Below, one piece after another: positions 34,442 to 42,777 of a stretch of DNA of 64,000 nt (position 1 is its first letter; each line of letters starts with the position of its first letter). The DNA comes from UBA3263 sp964554335. GTDB lineage: Bacteria > Bacteroidota > Bacteroidia > Bacteroidales > Muribaculaceae. Made by a program: the position numbers and the translations under genes. The DNA is taken from positions 1 through 64,000 of the forward strand of contig CAZKOF010000002.1 of assembly GCA_964554335.1 (NCBI GenBank), written 5' to 3'. A model generated the notes under the pieces. That model worked only from the letters and a program-made list of their open reading frames with translations. It was not told the DNA's origin and did not search any database.

Positions 34442-34472
34442 CAAATATACGATTTATTGCGCGTAAATCAAA
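34442..34472 (-). promoter_or_regulatory. beta-galactosidase promoter
   Basis: Minus-strand TTTG at 34472-34469, a 19-nt spacer and TATATTTG at 34449-34442. The leader is about 45 nt. The rest of the 34392-34594 spacer shows no gene. Confidence 0.75.
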
Positions 34473-34594
34473 ATCCGGGGGCAAACAACGCCGGGAAAAA
34501 CGGCCCTGTGGGGTTATTTTGCTTTGAGAATGGTGATGTTTGTATTTTTAACGACAATCTTTGCCATATGCTGATGAATTTTATTGGTGCGGGG

Positions 34595-35494
34595 TTAGAG
34601 GAGGGCGCGGAAGGAGGCGGGGACGGGGGTTGTGAATTCGAGGGGGCGGGAGGTTGTCGGGTGGACGAACTTGAGGGTGCGGGCGTGGAGGCACATGCGG
34701 TGGGCGGGCGAGGGGTGGCCGCCATAGCGCTTGTCGCCGCTGATTGGGGTTGATAGCTGCTTCATGTGGACTCGAATCTGGTTTTTGCGGCCGGTGTCGA
34801 GTTCGCATTCCACGAGGGCGTATTTACCTCGGGAAGCGAGGGTTCGGTAGCGCGTCACGGCGAGTTTGCCTCCTTTGGAGTCGTCGGCCATGGCGTAGAC
34901 TTCGTGTTTGGCGTTTTCGAGGAGGTAGCTGCGCACTGTTCCCTCGGCGGGTTCGGGGGCGCCTTCGGTCACGCAGACGTATTTGCGTTCAAGAACCATG
35001 TTGTTCCAGTTGAACTGCAGGGCTTCTTTGGCTTCGAGGGTCTTTGCGAAGAGCATCAATCCGGAGGTGTCGCGGTCAAGGCGGTGAACGATGAAGAGCT
35101 TGTTGGCGGGGTTCTCGTTCTTGATGTAGTCGCGCAGGATGGAGTAGGCGGTTTCCTGTTTCCGGTTGGAGTCGTCGGCCATCGAGAGGAGTCCGTAGCC
35201 TTTGTTGATGACGATGATGTCGGCGTCTTCGTAGACGATGCGTAGGCGGCGATGGTAGAACTCGCGGAATTCGCGCGTCAGGTTGACCTCGACTTTCTCG
35301 CCGGGGATGAGGGGGAGTGTTGCGCGGGTCACGACGTTTCCGGCTACGCGAACCTGACGGTGGGCGAGCATCTGCTTCAGGGCCGTGCGTTTATGTTGCG
35401 ACAGCTTTTCGGAGAGGAATGTCAGCAGGGTGATTTCGGCCTGAGGGGTGAATTCGACGATGTTGTCGGGTTTTACGGGTGCAGGGAATTTCAT
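34595..35494 (-). CDS. RluA-family rRNA/tRNA pseudouridine synthase
   Basis: Isomerises uridine to pseudouridine in RNA. 299 residues: an N-terminal S4-like RNA-binding segment (about 25-85, LKQMLAHRQVRVAGNVV) and the catalytic domain with HRLDRDTSGLMLFAKT, which holds the active-site Asp. LDTGRKNQIRVHMKQL and GDKRYGG complete the family pattern. Target site cannot be told (RluA/C/D-like). Its start overlaps the topA stop by 4 nt. Confidence 0.93.
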   Translation of the reverse strand: MKFPAPVKPDNIVEFTPQAEITLLTFLSEKLSQHKRTALKQMLAHRQVRVAGNVVTRATLPLIPGEKVEVNLTREFREFYHRRLRIVYEDADIIVINKGYGLLSMADDSNRKQETAYSILRDYIKNENPANKLFIVHRLDRDTSGLMLFAKTLEAKEALQFNWNNMVLERKYVCVTEGAPEPAEGTVRSYLLENAKHEVYAMADDSKGGKLAVTRYRTLASRGKYALVECELDTGRKNQIRVHMKQLSTPISGDKRYGGHPSPAHRMCLHARTLKFVHPTTSRPLEFTTPVPASFRALL

Positions 35495-37806
35495 TTTTTT
35501 GCTCTGGCGGTTCGTTTTGATTTGGGTGCCGGCTGTTTTTCAATGATTTCCTTGACTTCGTTATATGTGAGTTCTGCCGGGTTGGTGACTGTTTTGGGGA
35601 TTTTGTAGTTCGCTTTGTTGTAGGCGATATAGGGACCGTAGCGACCGTTAAGAATCTGCATGCCGGGCTCTTCGTCGAAAGTTTTGAGCAGTCGGTTGGC
35701 CTCTTCGGTGCGTTTTGCTTCGATGAGGGCAATGGCGTCGTCGAGGGTTACTTCGGCGGGTTCGGTTCCTTTGGGAATGGAGGCGAACTTGCCGTCGTGT
35801 TTGACGTAGGGACCGAAGCGACCGATGGCGACGCTGACCTCGGCTCCTTCGAAGTCGCCGAGAATGCGTGGGAACTCAAAGAGTCTGAGGGCTTCGTCAA
35901 GGGTGATTGTTGCGAGGCTCTGGCCTTTGAGCAGGGGTGCGAAGCGGGGCTTTTCGTCGCTTTCGGCATCGCCGATCTGGACCAGCGGGCCGAAGCGTCC
36001 GATTTTGACGCTGACGGGTTTCCCTGTTGCGGGTTCTGTCCCGAGCAGTCGTTCGCCGACTTTATGGTCGAGGCGGACGTTGAGGGCTTTTTCGACTTCG
36101 GGGTGGAAGCGCGAGTAGAAGTCGCCGATTTCGGCGTGCCATTCGCTCTTGCCCTCGGCGATGTCGTCGAATTTTTCTTCTACCGAGGCGGTGAAGTTAT
36201 AGTCGAGGATGTCGGGAAAGTATTCTGCCAGGAATTCGTTGACAACCATGCCGGTATCGGTCGGCACGAGTTTGCCGCGGTCTCCGCCCCGTATTTCGGA
36301 CTCGGTGGCCTCGCGTGTGTTGCCGGTCTTTGGGTCGAGAGTCAGGGTCTTGTAGCTGACTTTTTCGCCGGGTTTTTCGCCGCGGGCCACGTATTCGCGC
36401 TGCTGAATGGTAGCGATTGTCGGGGCGTAGGTCGAGGGTCGGCCGATTCCGAGTTCTTCCATTTTTTTGACGAGCGTGGCTTCGGAGTAGCGGACGGGCG
36501 CCGAGGTGTAGCGTTCGGTTGCGGTCAGGCTGAGGGGCGTGAGCTCGCGGCCCCGTTCGACAACCGGGAGCAGGGTCTCGCGGCTATCGTCAGAGTCGTC
36601 GTAGACGCGTTGGAAGCCGTCGAACTTGACAACGTCGCCCGAGGCGGTGAAGTGTTCTTCGCGGCCTTCAACAGAGATTTCAATGGTTGTGCGTTCCAGC
36701 TCCATGTCGGCCATCTGCGATGCGATTGCGCGCTCGCGGATCAGGCGGTAGAGCTTCTTTGCGCGCTCGTCGCCCTGAATGTTCTCCAGGTCGATATATG
36801 TCGGGCGTATGGCTTCGTGGGCCTCCTGGGCGCCCTTGCTGGAGGTGTGGTAATGGCGCACTTTGAGATATTGCTTGCCATATTTTTCGGTCACGTTGCG
36901 CGAGATTGCTCCGATTGCGAACTCCGAGAGGTTGAGCGAGTCGGTACGCATGTAGGTTATGTGGCCGGCCTCGTAGAGGTCCTGGGCAATGCGCATTGTC
37001 TGCGTTACCGAGAAGCCGAGCTTGCGGGCGGCCTCCTGCTGGAGCGTAGAGGTCGTGAATGGGGGTGCCGGGCTGCGCTTGACGGGCTTGGTCTCGACTT
37101 TCGAGGCGGTCATGCGGGCGCCGACACAGGAGCGCAGGAAAGCCTCGGCCTCGGTTTTTGAGCCGATGCGTCGGCTCAGGGTTGCGTGGAGTGTCGCTCC
37201 GCCGTCGGTTGCAAGGAGGGCGTTTATGCGCCAGTACTCCTCGGGGGTGAATTCTTTTATTTCCTTTTCGCGGTCGACAATCAGGCGCACGGCGACGCTT
37301 TGGACACGTCCGGCGGAGAGGGCGGGTTTGATTTTGCGCCAGAGCACGGGGCTGAGCTCGAAGCCGACAATGCGGTCGAGTACGCGTCGGGCCTGCTGGG
37401 CGTTGACGCGGTCGATGTCGATGTCGCGGGGGTTCTTTATGGCGTTCAGAATGGCGTCTTTCGTGATTTCGTGAAACACGATGCGCCGGGTCTTTTCGGG
37501 CTTTAGTCCGAGAACTTCATAGAGATGCCAGGCAATGGCCTCCCCTTCGCGGTCTTCATCGGACGCGAGCCACACCATATCGGCTTTTTTTGCGGCGGCT
37601 TTCAGTTGGCGGACCTGCTCTTTCTTGTCATCGGGAATCTCATAGTTGGGTGTGAAGTCGCGCAGGGAGCCGTCAGGTTCCTCTTTGAAGCTCTTTTTTG
37701 CGAGGTCGCGGATGTGGCCTCGGCTGGAGAGTACATGATAGTCGGGACCAAGAAATTTCTCAATGGTTTTGGCTTTTGCGGGAGATTCGACGATTACGAG
37801 GTTCAT
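35491..37806 (-). CDS. topA: DNA topoisomerase I (type IA)
   Basis: Relaxes negative supercoils by single-strand passage. 771 residues. The Toprim domain begins MNLVIVESPAKAKTIEKF with DEDREGEAIAWH near residue 110; the catalytic tyrosine is in GHITYMRTDSLN. The C-terminus has three topoisomerase C-terminal repeats (IGRFGPLVQIG, IGRFGPYVKHDGKF, NGRYGPYIAYNKANY) and a basic tail, with no Cys4 zinc fingers, as usual in this phylum. The transcript has a leader of about 85 nt holding three mini-hairpins and a 10-C run. Confidence 0.97.
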   Translation of the reverse strand: MNLVIVESPAKAKTIEKFLGPDYHVLSSRGHIRDLAKKSFKEEPDGSLRDFTPNYEIPDDKKEQVRQLKAAAKKADMVWLASDEDREGEAIAWHLYEVLGLKPEKTRRIVFHEITKDAILNAIKNPRDIDIDRVNAQQARRVLDRIVGFELSPVLWRKIKPALSAGRVQSVAVRLIVDREKEIKEFTPEEYWRINALLATDGGATLHATLSRRIGSKTEAEAFLRSCVGARMTASKVETKPVKRSPAPPFTTSTLQQEAARKLGFSVTQTMRIAQDLYEAGHITYMRTDSLNLSEFAIGAISRNVTEKYGKQYLKVRHYHTSSKGAQEAHEAIRPTYIDLENIQGDERAKKLYRLIRERAIASQMADMELERTTIEISVEGREEHFTASGDVVKFDGFQRVYDDSDDSRETLLPVVERGRELTPLSLTATERYTSAPVRYSEATLVKKMEELGIGRPSTYAPTIATIQQREYVARGEKPGEKVSYKTLTLDPKTGNTREATESEIRGGDRGKLVPTDTGMVVNEFLAEYFPDILDYNFTASVEEKFDDIAEGKSEWHAEIGDFYSRFHPEVEKALNVRLDHKVGERLLGTEPATGKPVSVKIGRFGPLVQIGDAESDEKPRFAPLLKGQSLATITLDEALRLFEFPRILGDFEGAEVSVAIGRFGPYVKHDGKFASIPKGTEPAEVTLDDAIALIEAKRTEEANRLLKTFDEEPGMQILNGRYGPYIAYNKANYKIPKTVTNPAELTYNEVKEIIEKQPAPKSKRTARAKK

Positions 37807-37813
37807 AGTTGGG

Positions 37814-37869
37814 GGCGCTTGCGCGCCGGTTATGGCGGCTGACGCCGCGGTTATGGGCGCCGGGGCGCC
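37814..37869. repeat. three mini-hairpins in the topA leader
   Basis: GGCGC-TTGC-GCGCC (37814-37827), GCGGC-TGAC-GCCGC (37835-37848) and GGCGC-CGGG-GCGCC (37856-37869), separated by 7 nt each with GGTTATG-like linkers. They lie between the topA promoter and its start codon, so they should be in the mRNA. Confidence 0.7.
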
Positions 37870-37874
37870 GGTTA

Positions 37875-37884
37875 GGGGGGGGGG
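37875..37884. repeat. G10 homopolymer in the topA leader
   Basis: Ten G on the plus strand (C10 in the transcript), 11 nt downstream of the -7 box. Tracts of this length are slippage-prone. Confidence 0.75.
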
Positions 37885-37895
37885 TTATGCGGCTG

Positions 37896-37926
37896 CAAAG
37901 TTAGGGAAAAAATTCGGGAGGTCAAA
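37896..37926 (-). promoter_or_regulatory. topA promoter
   Basis: Minus-strand TTTG at 37926-37923, 19-nt spacer, TAACTTTG at 37903-37896. Confidence 0.75.
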
Positions 37927-38872
37927 ACTCCAGGCCGATGTTGTCGACCCACAGTTCCATGCCGAGCTGGCCTTCGTAGGCGACTCCGCTGCCTGCCGAG
38001 CACATCAAAATCATGTGGGTCGGGGTTGCGTCGGCAGAGTCCCACCCTTCTTCCTGTATGGGCACCATCTTGCCTTTGGAGTTGCGTGCGTAGTAGGCGC
38101 GTTCGCCGTTGAGCAGACCCATGTATGATTGGTAGCCGGGTTGGGTGGACGCGTCGCCGTAGGTTATCGGCATGCGGTATGCATGTTTCCAGCCGGAGTT
38201 GCCGACGAAGCGTTTGCGGGCGGTTCCGACACGTTTTGCGTGGATGTTGCCGTCGGCGTCTTCCCATCGTCGTTGAAGATAGATGAATACGTCGGCGCTG
38301 TCGGTTCCCTTATAGGTCTTTTTCTTTCCGGTGGTTGCGCGGGTGATTATTCCGGTTCCGGGGTCAACGACTTTCAGGTCGAGGACGAGGGCTTTGGGTC
38401 GCTTGGTGTAGGGAATGCCCATCTCCATTTTGCTATATGGGTTGGAGGTGTTGGCGATGGGTTCGAACATGCGCCCGAGTAATATAGAGCCGCTGACGAG
38501 GACCTCGATGTTCATCAGACCGAGGACTTTGCAGCTTTCGAGCCGGGTTGTCAGACGGGCGCATTTTCCATGTCCGGGGTGGTCGGCGGGGAACACGGCG
38601 TTGGATGTCTTGACAACGCCCATGACTTTGGCGTAGACATTGCTCGTTGCCCAGGGTGAGCCTCCGAGGTTGGAGTAGGCGACGGCGCCGTCGATTGTCT
38701 GTGTCGGGCCGATTGCATAGACGGTTTTTTCGTTGCCTCCGATGATTCCCGATTCTTTGATGTTGCGGGTGATCCATTGATTCATGTCGCCGAACTTTAT
38801 CGGTTCGATTTCGGCGTAGGCAATCATCGGGAGCAGGAGGACCGGCAGGAGCAGGAGTGTCGTCTTTTTCAT
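37922..38872 (-). CDS. PCMD-type (putative carbohydrate metabolism domain) secreted protein
   Basis: Start at ATG 38872 gives 316 residues with a signal peptide (KKTTLLLLPVLLLPMIAYA). A longer upstream reading overlaps the glycosyltransferase gene and is rejected. The sequence from IKFGDMNQWITRNIKESG through EMGIPYTKRPKALVLDLKV to LWVDNIGLEF follows the PCMD family of Bacteroidales surface and secreted proteins, a beta-rich jelly-roll. No catalytic residues are known. It lies 26 nt after the GT2 stop, last in an lgt-GT2-PCMD row. Confidence 0.8.
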   Translation of the reverse strand: MKKTTLLLLPVLLLPMIAYAEIEPIKFGDMNQWITRNIKESGIIGGNEKTVYAIGPTQTIDGAVAYSNLGGSPWATSNVYAKVMGVVKTSNAVFPADHPGHGKCARLTTRLESCKVLGLMNIEVLVSGSILLGRMFEPIANTSNPYSKMEMGIPYTKRPKALVLDLKVVDPGTGIITRATTGKKKTYKGTDSADVFIYLQRRWEDADGNIHAKRVGTARKRFVGNSGWKHAYRMPITYGDASTQPGYQSYMGLLNGERAYYARNSKGKMVPIQEEGWDSADATPTHMILMCSAGSGVAYEGQLGMELWVDNIGLEF

Positions 38873-38898
38873 AAAGCGCGGAGAGGTTGTATCTTTGG

Positions 38899-40110
38899 TT
38901 AAGATACCCAGGTATAGTAGTCTTTTCTGTTTCGGCGTGAGCGCATGCGGTGAATTGCGTTGGTCAGGGGCCTGCGGAGCATCATCGGGAAGACCGCGAT
39001 TGCGGCGGGGCGGCAGCGCAGGGCTTTGAGGGTTGAGCGCCAGGTCAGTGCGAGGCCTGCCCAAGTTCCCGTCAGCAGGGATGCGGAGATGACGGTGATC
39101 ACCCGGTCATCGAGCAGGATTCCGAGGGCTATCGAGGCGGTTGAGGCAATCAGCAGGGTCCAGGCCATCAGGCTGGAGAAGCCGAAAAAGCGGGCCGAGC
39201 CGCGTCCGAGGCCCCGGGAGGTGAACATTCGTGCCGGTCGCCCCTCGCGCATCTGGTGGCGTGGCGAGGGAATGGAATAGCGCACGGCGGCCTGGGCGGC
39301 GCAGACCGTCGCGGTGTTGCCCGGGCGGGCGAGTTTGCTGACAAACATGTCGTCGTCGCCCTCGCGCAGGTTCAGAGAGCCCTCGAAGCCTCCGGCGTCG
39401 AAGAAACTTTGGCGTCGGAACGCCATGTTGGCGCGGTGACCGCGCCAGGGTTTGCCGCGCAGGGCTGCCGATAGCCATACGGCGGCGTCGTGGCCGTGGG
39501 TAAAGGTGCGGTAGCGCACTCCGCGGCCGGAGTCGAACTTGGTTGCCGGGAGGGCGCTGCCGAGAACCATGTCGATTCCGGGGGTGCTGAAGGGCTTGAC
39601 CATGCGGAGAAGCCATTGGGTCGAGTAGAGGCGCGACTCCTCGGTCAGGCAGACAACCACGGGATAGTGGGCGGCTTTGACCCCGAGGGTCAGGGCGAGT
39701 TTCCGGTGGCTGACGTTGCGGAGTCCCGGAGGGGTGAAGGTTATGAAGAGGTTGGGGCGGTGTTCGAGGTGTTTGAGGCGGGTCACGACGTCTTTGATAT
39801 CGTCGTTCTTGCCGTCGTTGACAACGATGACCTCCATTTCGGAGGGGAATTCCTGTCCGAAGATCTTGCCCAGTAGGGTTTCGAGCGCTTCGGCGCGGTC
39901 GCCGGCAACAACGATGACCGAGGCGGCCGTGGGGGCGGGTTGAGGCTCGGGGTTGAAGGGCTCGTCGGTCTGGCGGCGGATAGCGGCGCCGACCGAGGCG
40001 ATGCGGTGGCGGTAGAATGTCAGCAGCCACAGGGCGGCGAGCAGCGACAGTGCTCCGAGGGCCCAGGCCGTAATTTCCGGGATTGTCAAAACGAGTTTAT
40101 CCGCAATCAT
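38899..40110 (-). CDS. family 2 glycosyltransferase, membrane-bound
   Basis: 403 residues. A hydrophobic helix near residues 12-30 precedes the GT-A domain: AASVIVVAGDRAEALETLLGKI, VIVVNDGKND, then LREGDDDMFVSKLA with the acidic catalytic-base motif. Three hydrophobic segments lie near 320-385. Probably adds a sugar in lipid-linked glycan or capsule assembly; substrate unknown. Start overlaps the lgt stop by 4 nt. Confidence 0.85.
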   Translation of the reverse strand: MIADKLVLTIPEITAWALGALSLLAALWLLTFYRHRIASVGAAIRRQTDEPFNPEPQPAPTAASVIVVAGDRAEALETLLGKIFGQEFPSEMEVIVVNDGKNDDIKDVVTRLKHLEHRPNLFITFTPPGLRNVSHRKLALTLGVKAAHYPVVVCLTEESRLYSTQWLLRMVKPFSTPGIDMVLGSALPATKFDSGRGVRYRTFTHGHDAAVWLSAALRGKPWRGHRANMAFRRQSFFDAGGFEGSLNLREGDDDMFVSKLARPGNTATVCAAQAAVRYSIPSPRHQMREGRPARMFTSRGLGRGSARFFGFSSLMAWTLLIASTASIALGILLDDRVITVISASLLTGTWAGLALTWRSTLKALRCRPAAIAVFPMMLRRPLTNAIHRMRSRRNRKDYYTWVS

Positions 40111-41156
40111 TTCTTATCTGTAGGTTCGGGGAATTTGTCGGGGAATGTGAGGTGTTGGCGGGGACGTTTCATTGCATAACAAACGAGCATGATGCCCGCC
40201 AGTATAAATGGAACGCTCAGGAGCTGCCCCATGTTCAGAAGCATTGTCTGTTCAAACTCCTCCTGAGGGTTTTTGACGAACTCTATCAGCAGCCTGGGCA
40301 GGAATATTCCGATGAAGAACACTCCCAAAATCAGCCCGGGACGTTCCTGGGCGTTCTTTTTCCAGTACATCCACATCAGCAGGCCGAAGAGAGCCAGGTA
40401 TGTAGCGGCCTCATAGAGTTGGGTGGGGTGGCAGGCCGAGTCGGTCGGGGCGTAGAGGTTTTGCCACTCGCGGCTCAGCGGGTATTTGAATCCCCAAGGC
40501 AGCGAGGTTGCCGTTCCGAAGATTTCGGAGTTGAAGAGGTTGCCCAGACGGATCAGGCATCCGACCAGGGCGATTGCCACGACCAGGCGGTCGAAGGTCC
40601 AGAGGGGAGAGCGCTTGGTAACGGTGCGCGAGTAGATGAAAATGGCGATGATGATCGCGATGGTGCCGCCGTGGCTGGCGAGGCCTCCCTCCCAGAACGC
40701 GATGATTTTTTCGGGGTGGGCCGAATAGTAGTCCCATTCATAGAAGAAGCAGTGGCCGAGTCGGGCGCCGACAATGGTTGCGACGGCAACGTAGATAAGC
40801 AGGGTCGGGAGCCACTGCTCGGGAGCGCCTTCGTGGCGGAACATGTGCCAGACAATTCGGTAGCCGACAACGAAGCCGATGAGAAACATCAGCCCGTACC
40901 ATCGCAGGGTCAGGGGACCTACCGTTACGCCGTCGGGGTTGTTGGACCGCAGCCATAAAATCACAATGGCGAAAATGGCGGCGAGAATTGTGCCGCTCCA
41001 GTCCTTCTCGGAGCGTTTACGGTCAGCGAGCCGGTCGGTGACGGCCCAGACAATGCAGAGCAAAATGCCCAGCGCGAGCAGTCCGGGCGAGAGGTGAAAT
41101 TGTTCAACGGCAAAGATCTCGGGTCTGACCGTCCATGTAACGAAGTTCAGTATCAT
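40107..41156 (-). CDS. lgt: prolipoprotein diacylglyceryl transferase
   Basis: First enzyme of lipoprotein maturation: moves diacylglyceryl from phosphatidylglycerol to the lipobox cysteine, in the cytoplasmic membrane. 349 residues and about seven to eight hydrophobic segments. The Lgt signature GARLGHCFFYEWDYY, then FWEGGLASHGG and RLGNLFNSEIFG, is complete. Several lipoproteins in this window (9.1, 30.0, 30.5 kb) would be its substrates. Confidence 0.96.
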   Translation of the reverse strand: MILNFVTWTVRPEIFAVEQFHLSPGLLALGILLCIVWAVTDRLADRKRSEKDWSGTILAAIFAIVILWLRSNNPDGVTVGPLTLRWYGLMFLIGFVVGYRIVWHMFRHEGAPEQWLPTLLIYVAVATIVGARLGHCFFYEWDYYSAHPEKIIAFWEGGLASHGGTIAIIIAIFIYSRTVTKRSPLWTFDRLVVAIALVGCLIRLGNLFNSEIFGTATSLPWGFKYPLSREWQNLYAPTDSACHPTQLYEAATYLALFGLLMWMYWKKNAQERPGLILGVFFIGIFLPRLLIEFVKNPQEEFEQTMLLNMGQLLSVPFILAGIMLVCYAMKRPRQHLTFPDKFPEPTDKK

Positions 41157-41184
41157 AGTTGAAACTCGGGTTGTTTTCGAACTG

Positions 41185-41192
41185 CAAAGTTA
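41185..41192 (-). promoter_or_regulatory. -7 box of the lgt promoter
   Basis: Minus-strand TAACTTTG 28 nt before the lgt ATG. The upstream DNA is the AT-rich repeat. Confidence 0.6.
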
Positions 41193-41193
41193 C

Positions 41194-41230
41194 AAAAATT
41201 AAAAGTTAAAAATTAAAAGTTAAAAATTAA
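41194..41230. repeat. AT-rich repeat upstream of lgt
   Basis: AAAATTAAAAGTTAAA words, two copies, between the divergent lgt and SIMPL promoters. Same family as at 18668. Confidence 0.65.
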
Positions 41231-41261
41231 ATATGCAAAATGGGGAGTAATGGGAATTAAA

Positions 41262-41292
<31 letters not shown>

Positions 41293-41294
41293 TG

Positions 41295-41324
41295 TTGGTG
41301 GAATTGGATAAATGCGTATATTTG
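41295..41324 (+). promoter_or_regulatory. promoter of the SIMPL-domain gene
   Basis: TTG at 41295-41297, 19-nt spacer, TATATTTG at 41317-41324. The ATG at 41359 follows after 34 nt. Confidence 0.8.
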
Positions 41325-41358
41325 TGGACCCGTATAATTTAAAATATTGCATGGAAAA

Positions 41359-42051
41359 ATGAACAAATCTTCAATTATCGGCGCAGCGTTGCTCGCCGTA
41401 AGTGTTTGCATTCTCGGCTTTTGCATTAAGGCCGGTATTGATAATTTTGCCTATCGCGACCGAATGGTGACAGTGCGCGGTCTGGCCGAGCGCACCGTTG
41501 AGGCTGACTATGTTACCTGGCCGATGTCGTATTCAATCGCCGGCAATGACCTCCCCGCGCTCTACAACGAGATGCAGGCGAATAATAAAATCGTGGTCAA
41601 GTTCCTGACCGACAATGGCATCTCGACCGATGAAATCTCCGTTAATCCGCCGTCGCTCTATAACGCCGCCGGTAATGTTTATGGCGATGACCGTGCGCGC
41701 TATCAGTATAATCTGACGGTGACCATCACCGTGGCGACCAAGAAGGTCTCGAAAGTGCGCGAGCTGCTTAACCGTCAGACCGAACTGTTCAAGCAGGGTG
41801 TTGCCGCAAGCAATAATTACATCAACTATCAGTTTACCGGCCTGAATTCCATCAAGCCCGAAATGATTGCCGAGGCGACCAAGAACGCCCGCGTCGCCGC
41901 CGACCAGTTTGCCAGCGACAGCTCGAGCAAGGTGGGCAAAATCAAGACCGCCAGCCAGGGTCAGTTCTCGATTGATGATGCCGACTCCTCGACCCCTCAG
42001 CTGAAGAAAGTCAGAGTGGTCTCGACGATTGTCTATTATCTCGATAACTGA
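41359..42051 (+). CDS. SIMPL-domain (DUF541) envelope protein
   Basis: Start at ATG 41359 (230 residues). An N-terminal hydrophobic segment (SSIIGAALLAVSVCILGFC) is a membrane anchor or signal. RMVTVRGLAERTVEADYVTWPM is the standard opening of the SIMPL fold, and the C-terminal RVVSTIVYYLDN ends it. BP26/YggE-like members assemble into ring-shaped or channel-like particles in the periplasm and have been linked to oxidative stress; the precise role is unknown. Confidence 0.85.
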   Translation: MNKSSIIGAALLAVSVCILGFCIKAGIDNFAYRDRMVTVRGLAERTVEADYVTWPMSYSIAGNDLPALYNEMQANNKIVVKFLTDNGISTDEISVNPPSLYNAAGNVYGDDRARYQYNLTVTITVATKKVSKVRELLNRQTELFKQGVAASNNYINYQFTGLNSIKPEMIAEATKNARVAADQFASDSSSKVGKIKTASQGQFSIDDADSSTPQLKKVRVVSTIVYYLDN

Positions 42052-42181
42052 TTGACCCTCCAACATAGAGGAGCCTAAAGGCGCGTGTCGCTGCTACGCG
42101 GCTTGTGGGGGGGGCGGCGCACGGGAGAACCTGCGGCAGCGGGCGCTGACGCGTTCCTTGCGGCAGGCTATTTATGGTTGC

Positions 42182-42215
42182 GGCGCTAACGCGCCTTCTT
42201 TGCCGCTGACGCGGC
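42182..42215. repeat. pair of mini-hairpins downstream of tatD
   Basis: GGCGC-TAAC-GCGCC (42182-42195) and GCCGC-TGAC-GCGGC (42202-42215). The wider spacer 42060-42240 has more degenerate members (CGCTGCTACGCGGC, GCGCTGACGCG) and a G8 run. No gene is visible in 42052-42276. Confidence 0.7.
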
Positions 42216-42276
42216 TTGGTTGCGGATGGATTGGGCGGCGCAGAACCGGTATCGTCAATATGGAGGGCGGGTGGGG

Positions 42277-42777
42277 TCAGTCGGTTTCGCGGTGGAGGCG
42301 GGCGGGGGGTATGATGGCGAGGGTCGCGGGGTTGTGGCGTGGGCCGAGGGAGATGTCGAAGCCGGCGTCGAGGAGTTGGCGGGCGAGTTGGGGTTTTCCT
42401 CGGAAGCCGTGGATTATCCAGGGTTGGGCGGGGGCCATTTGGCGGCGCATAGCGATGATTTCGTTCCAGGCGCCGACAATGTGGAGGAGCAGGGGCTTTT
42501 TGAGGCTTTCGGCGAGTTCGGCGTGAAGGCGGGTGAGGGCGAGCTGCCGGTCGAGGGTGCCGTTGCCGCGGCGTTTGTCGATGCCGCATTCGCCGATGAT
42601 GACGACGCGGGGGTCGCGGGCCGTGGTTTCAATCCATTGCATATCGGCGGGCAGGGGCCACCAGGGGTGCCAGCCGACGCTGTAGAGGGCGTCGGGGCGC
42701 AGGGACCACCCGGGTTCGAGGTTGATGACGGCGTCTGTGGCCTCGGGGTTATGGGTATGGATGTCAGAGACTTTCAC
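42277..42777 (-). CDS. TatD-family metal-dependent hydrolase, C-terminally truncated
   Basis: TatD enzymes are metal-dependent (deoxyribo)nucleases. Metal ligands: DIHTHN (residues 5-10), the Glu in VIIGECGID, LLLHIVGAW and the IIHGFRGKP histidine. The reading stops directly at RLHRETD, where full-length proteins have the last metal Asp in LLLETD and then about 45 more residues. So 166 residues remain, about 80% of the family length in Bacteroidales. Beyond the stop lies the mini-hairpin spacer. The start overlaps the prfA 3' end by 14 nt. Activity may be reduced or lost. Confidence 0.75.
   Translation of the reverse strand: MKVSDIHTHNPEATDAVINLEPGWSLRPDALYSVGWHPWWPLPADMQWIETTARDPRVVIIGECGIDKRRGNGTLDRQLALTRLHAELAESLKKPLLLHIVGAWNEIIAMRRQMAPAQPWIIHGFRGKPQLARQLLDAGFDISLGPRHNPATLAIIPPARLHRETD

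Noticed and set aside
35797..37161. 454-codon plus-strand frame
   Set aside because: Antisense to topA; Gly/Val/Phe-rich shadow.
38889..38907. GTATCTT-AAGATAC inverted repeat with an embedded TATCTTTG
   Set aside because: Overlaps the end of the GT2 coding region and the box points away from any plus-strand gene; probably chance.
38875..39064. 64-residue N-terminal extension of the PCMD protein
   Set aside because: Overlaps the GT2 gene; the start at 38872 gives a clean signal peptide.
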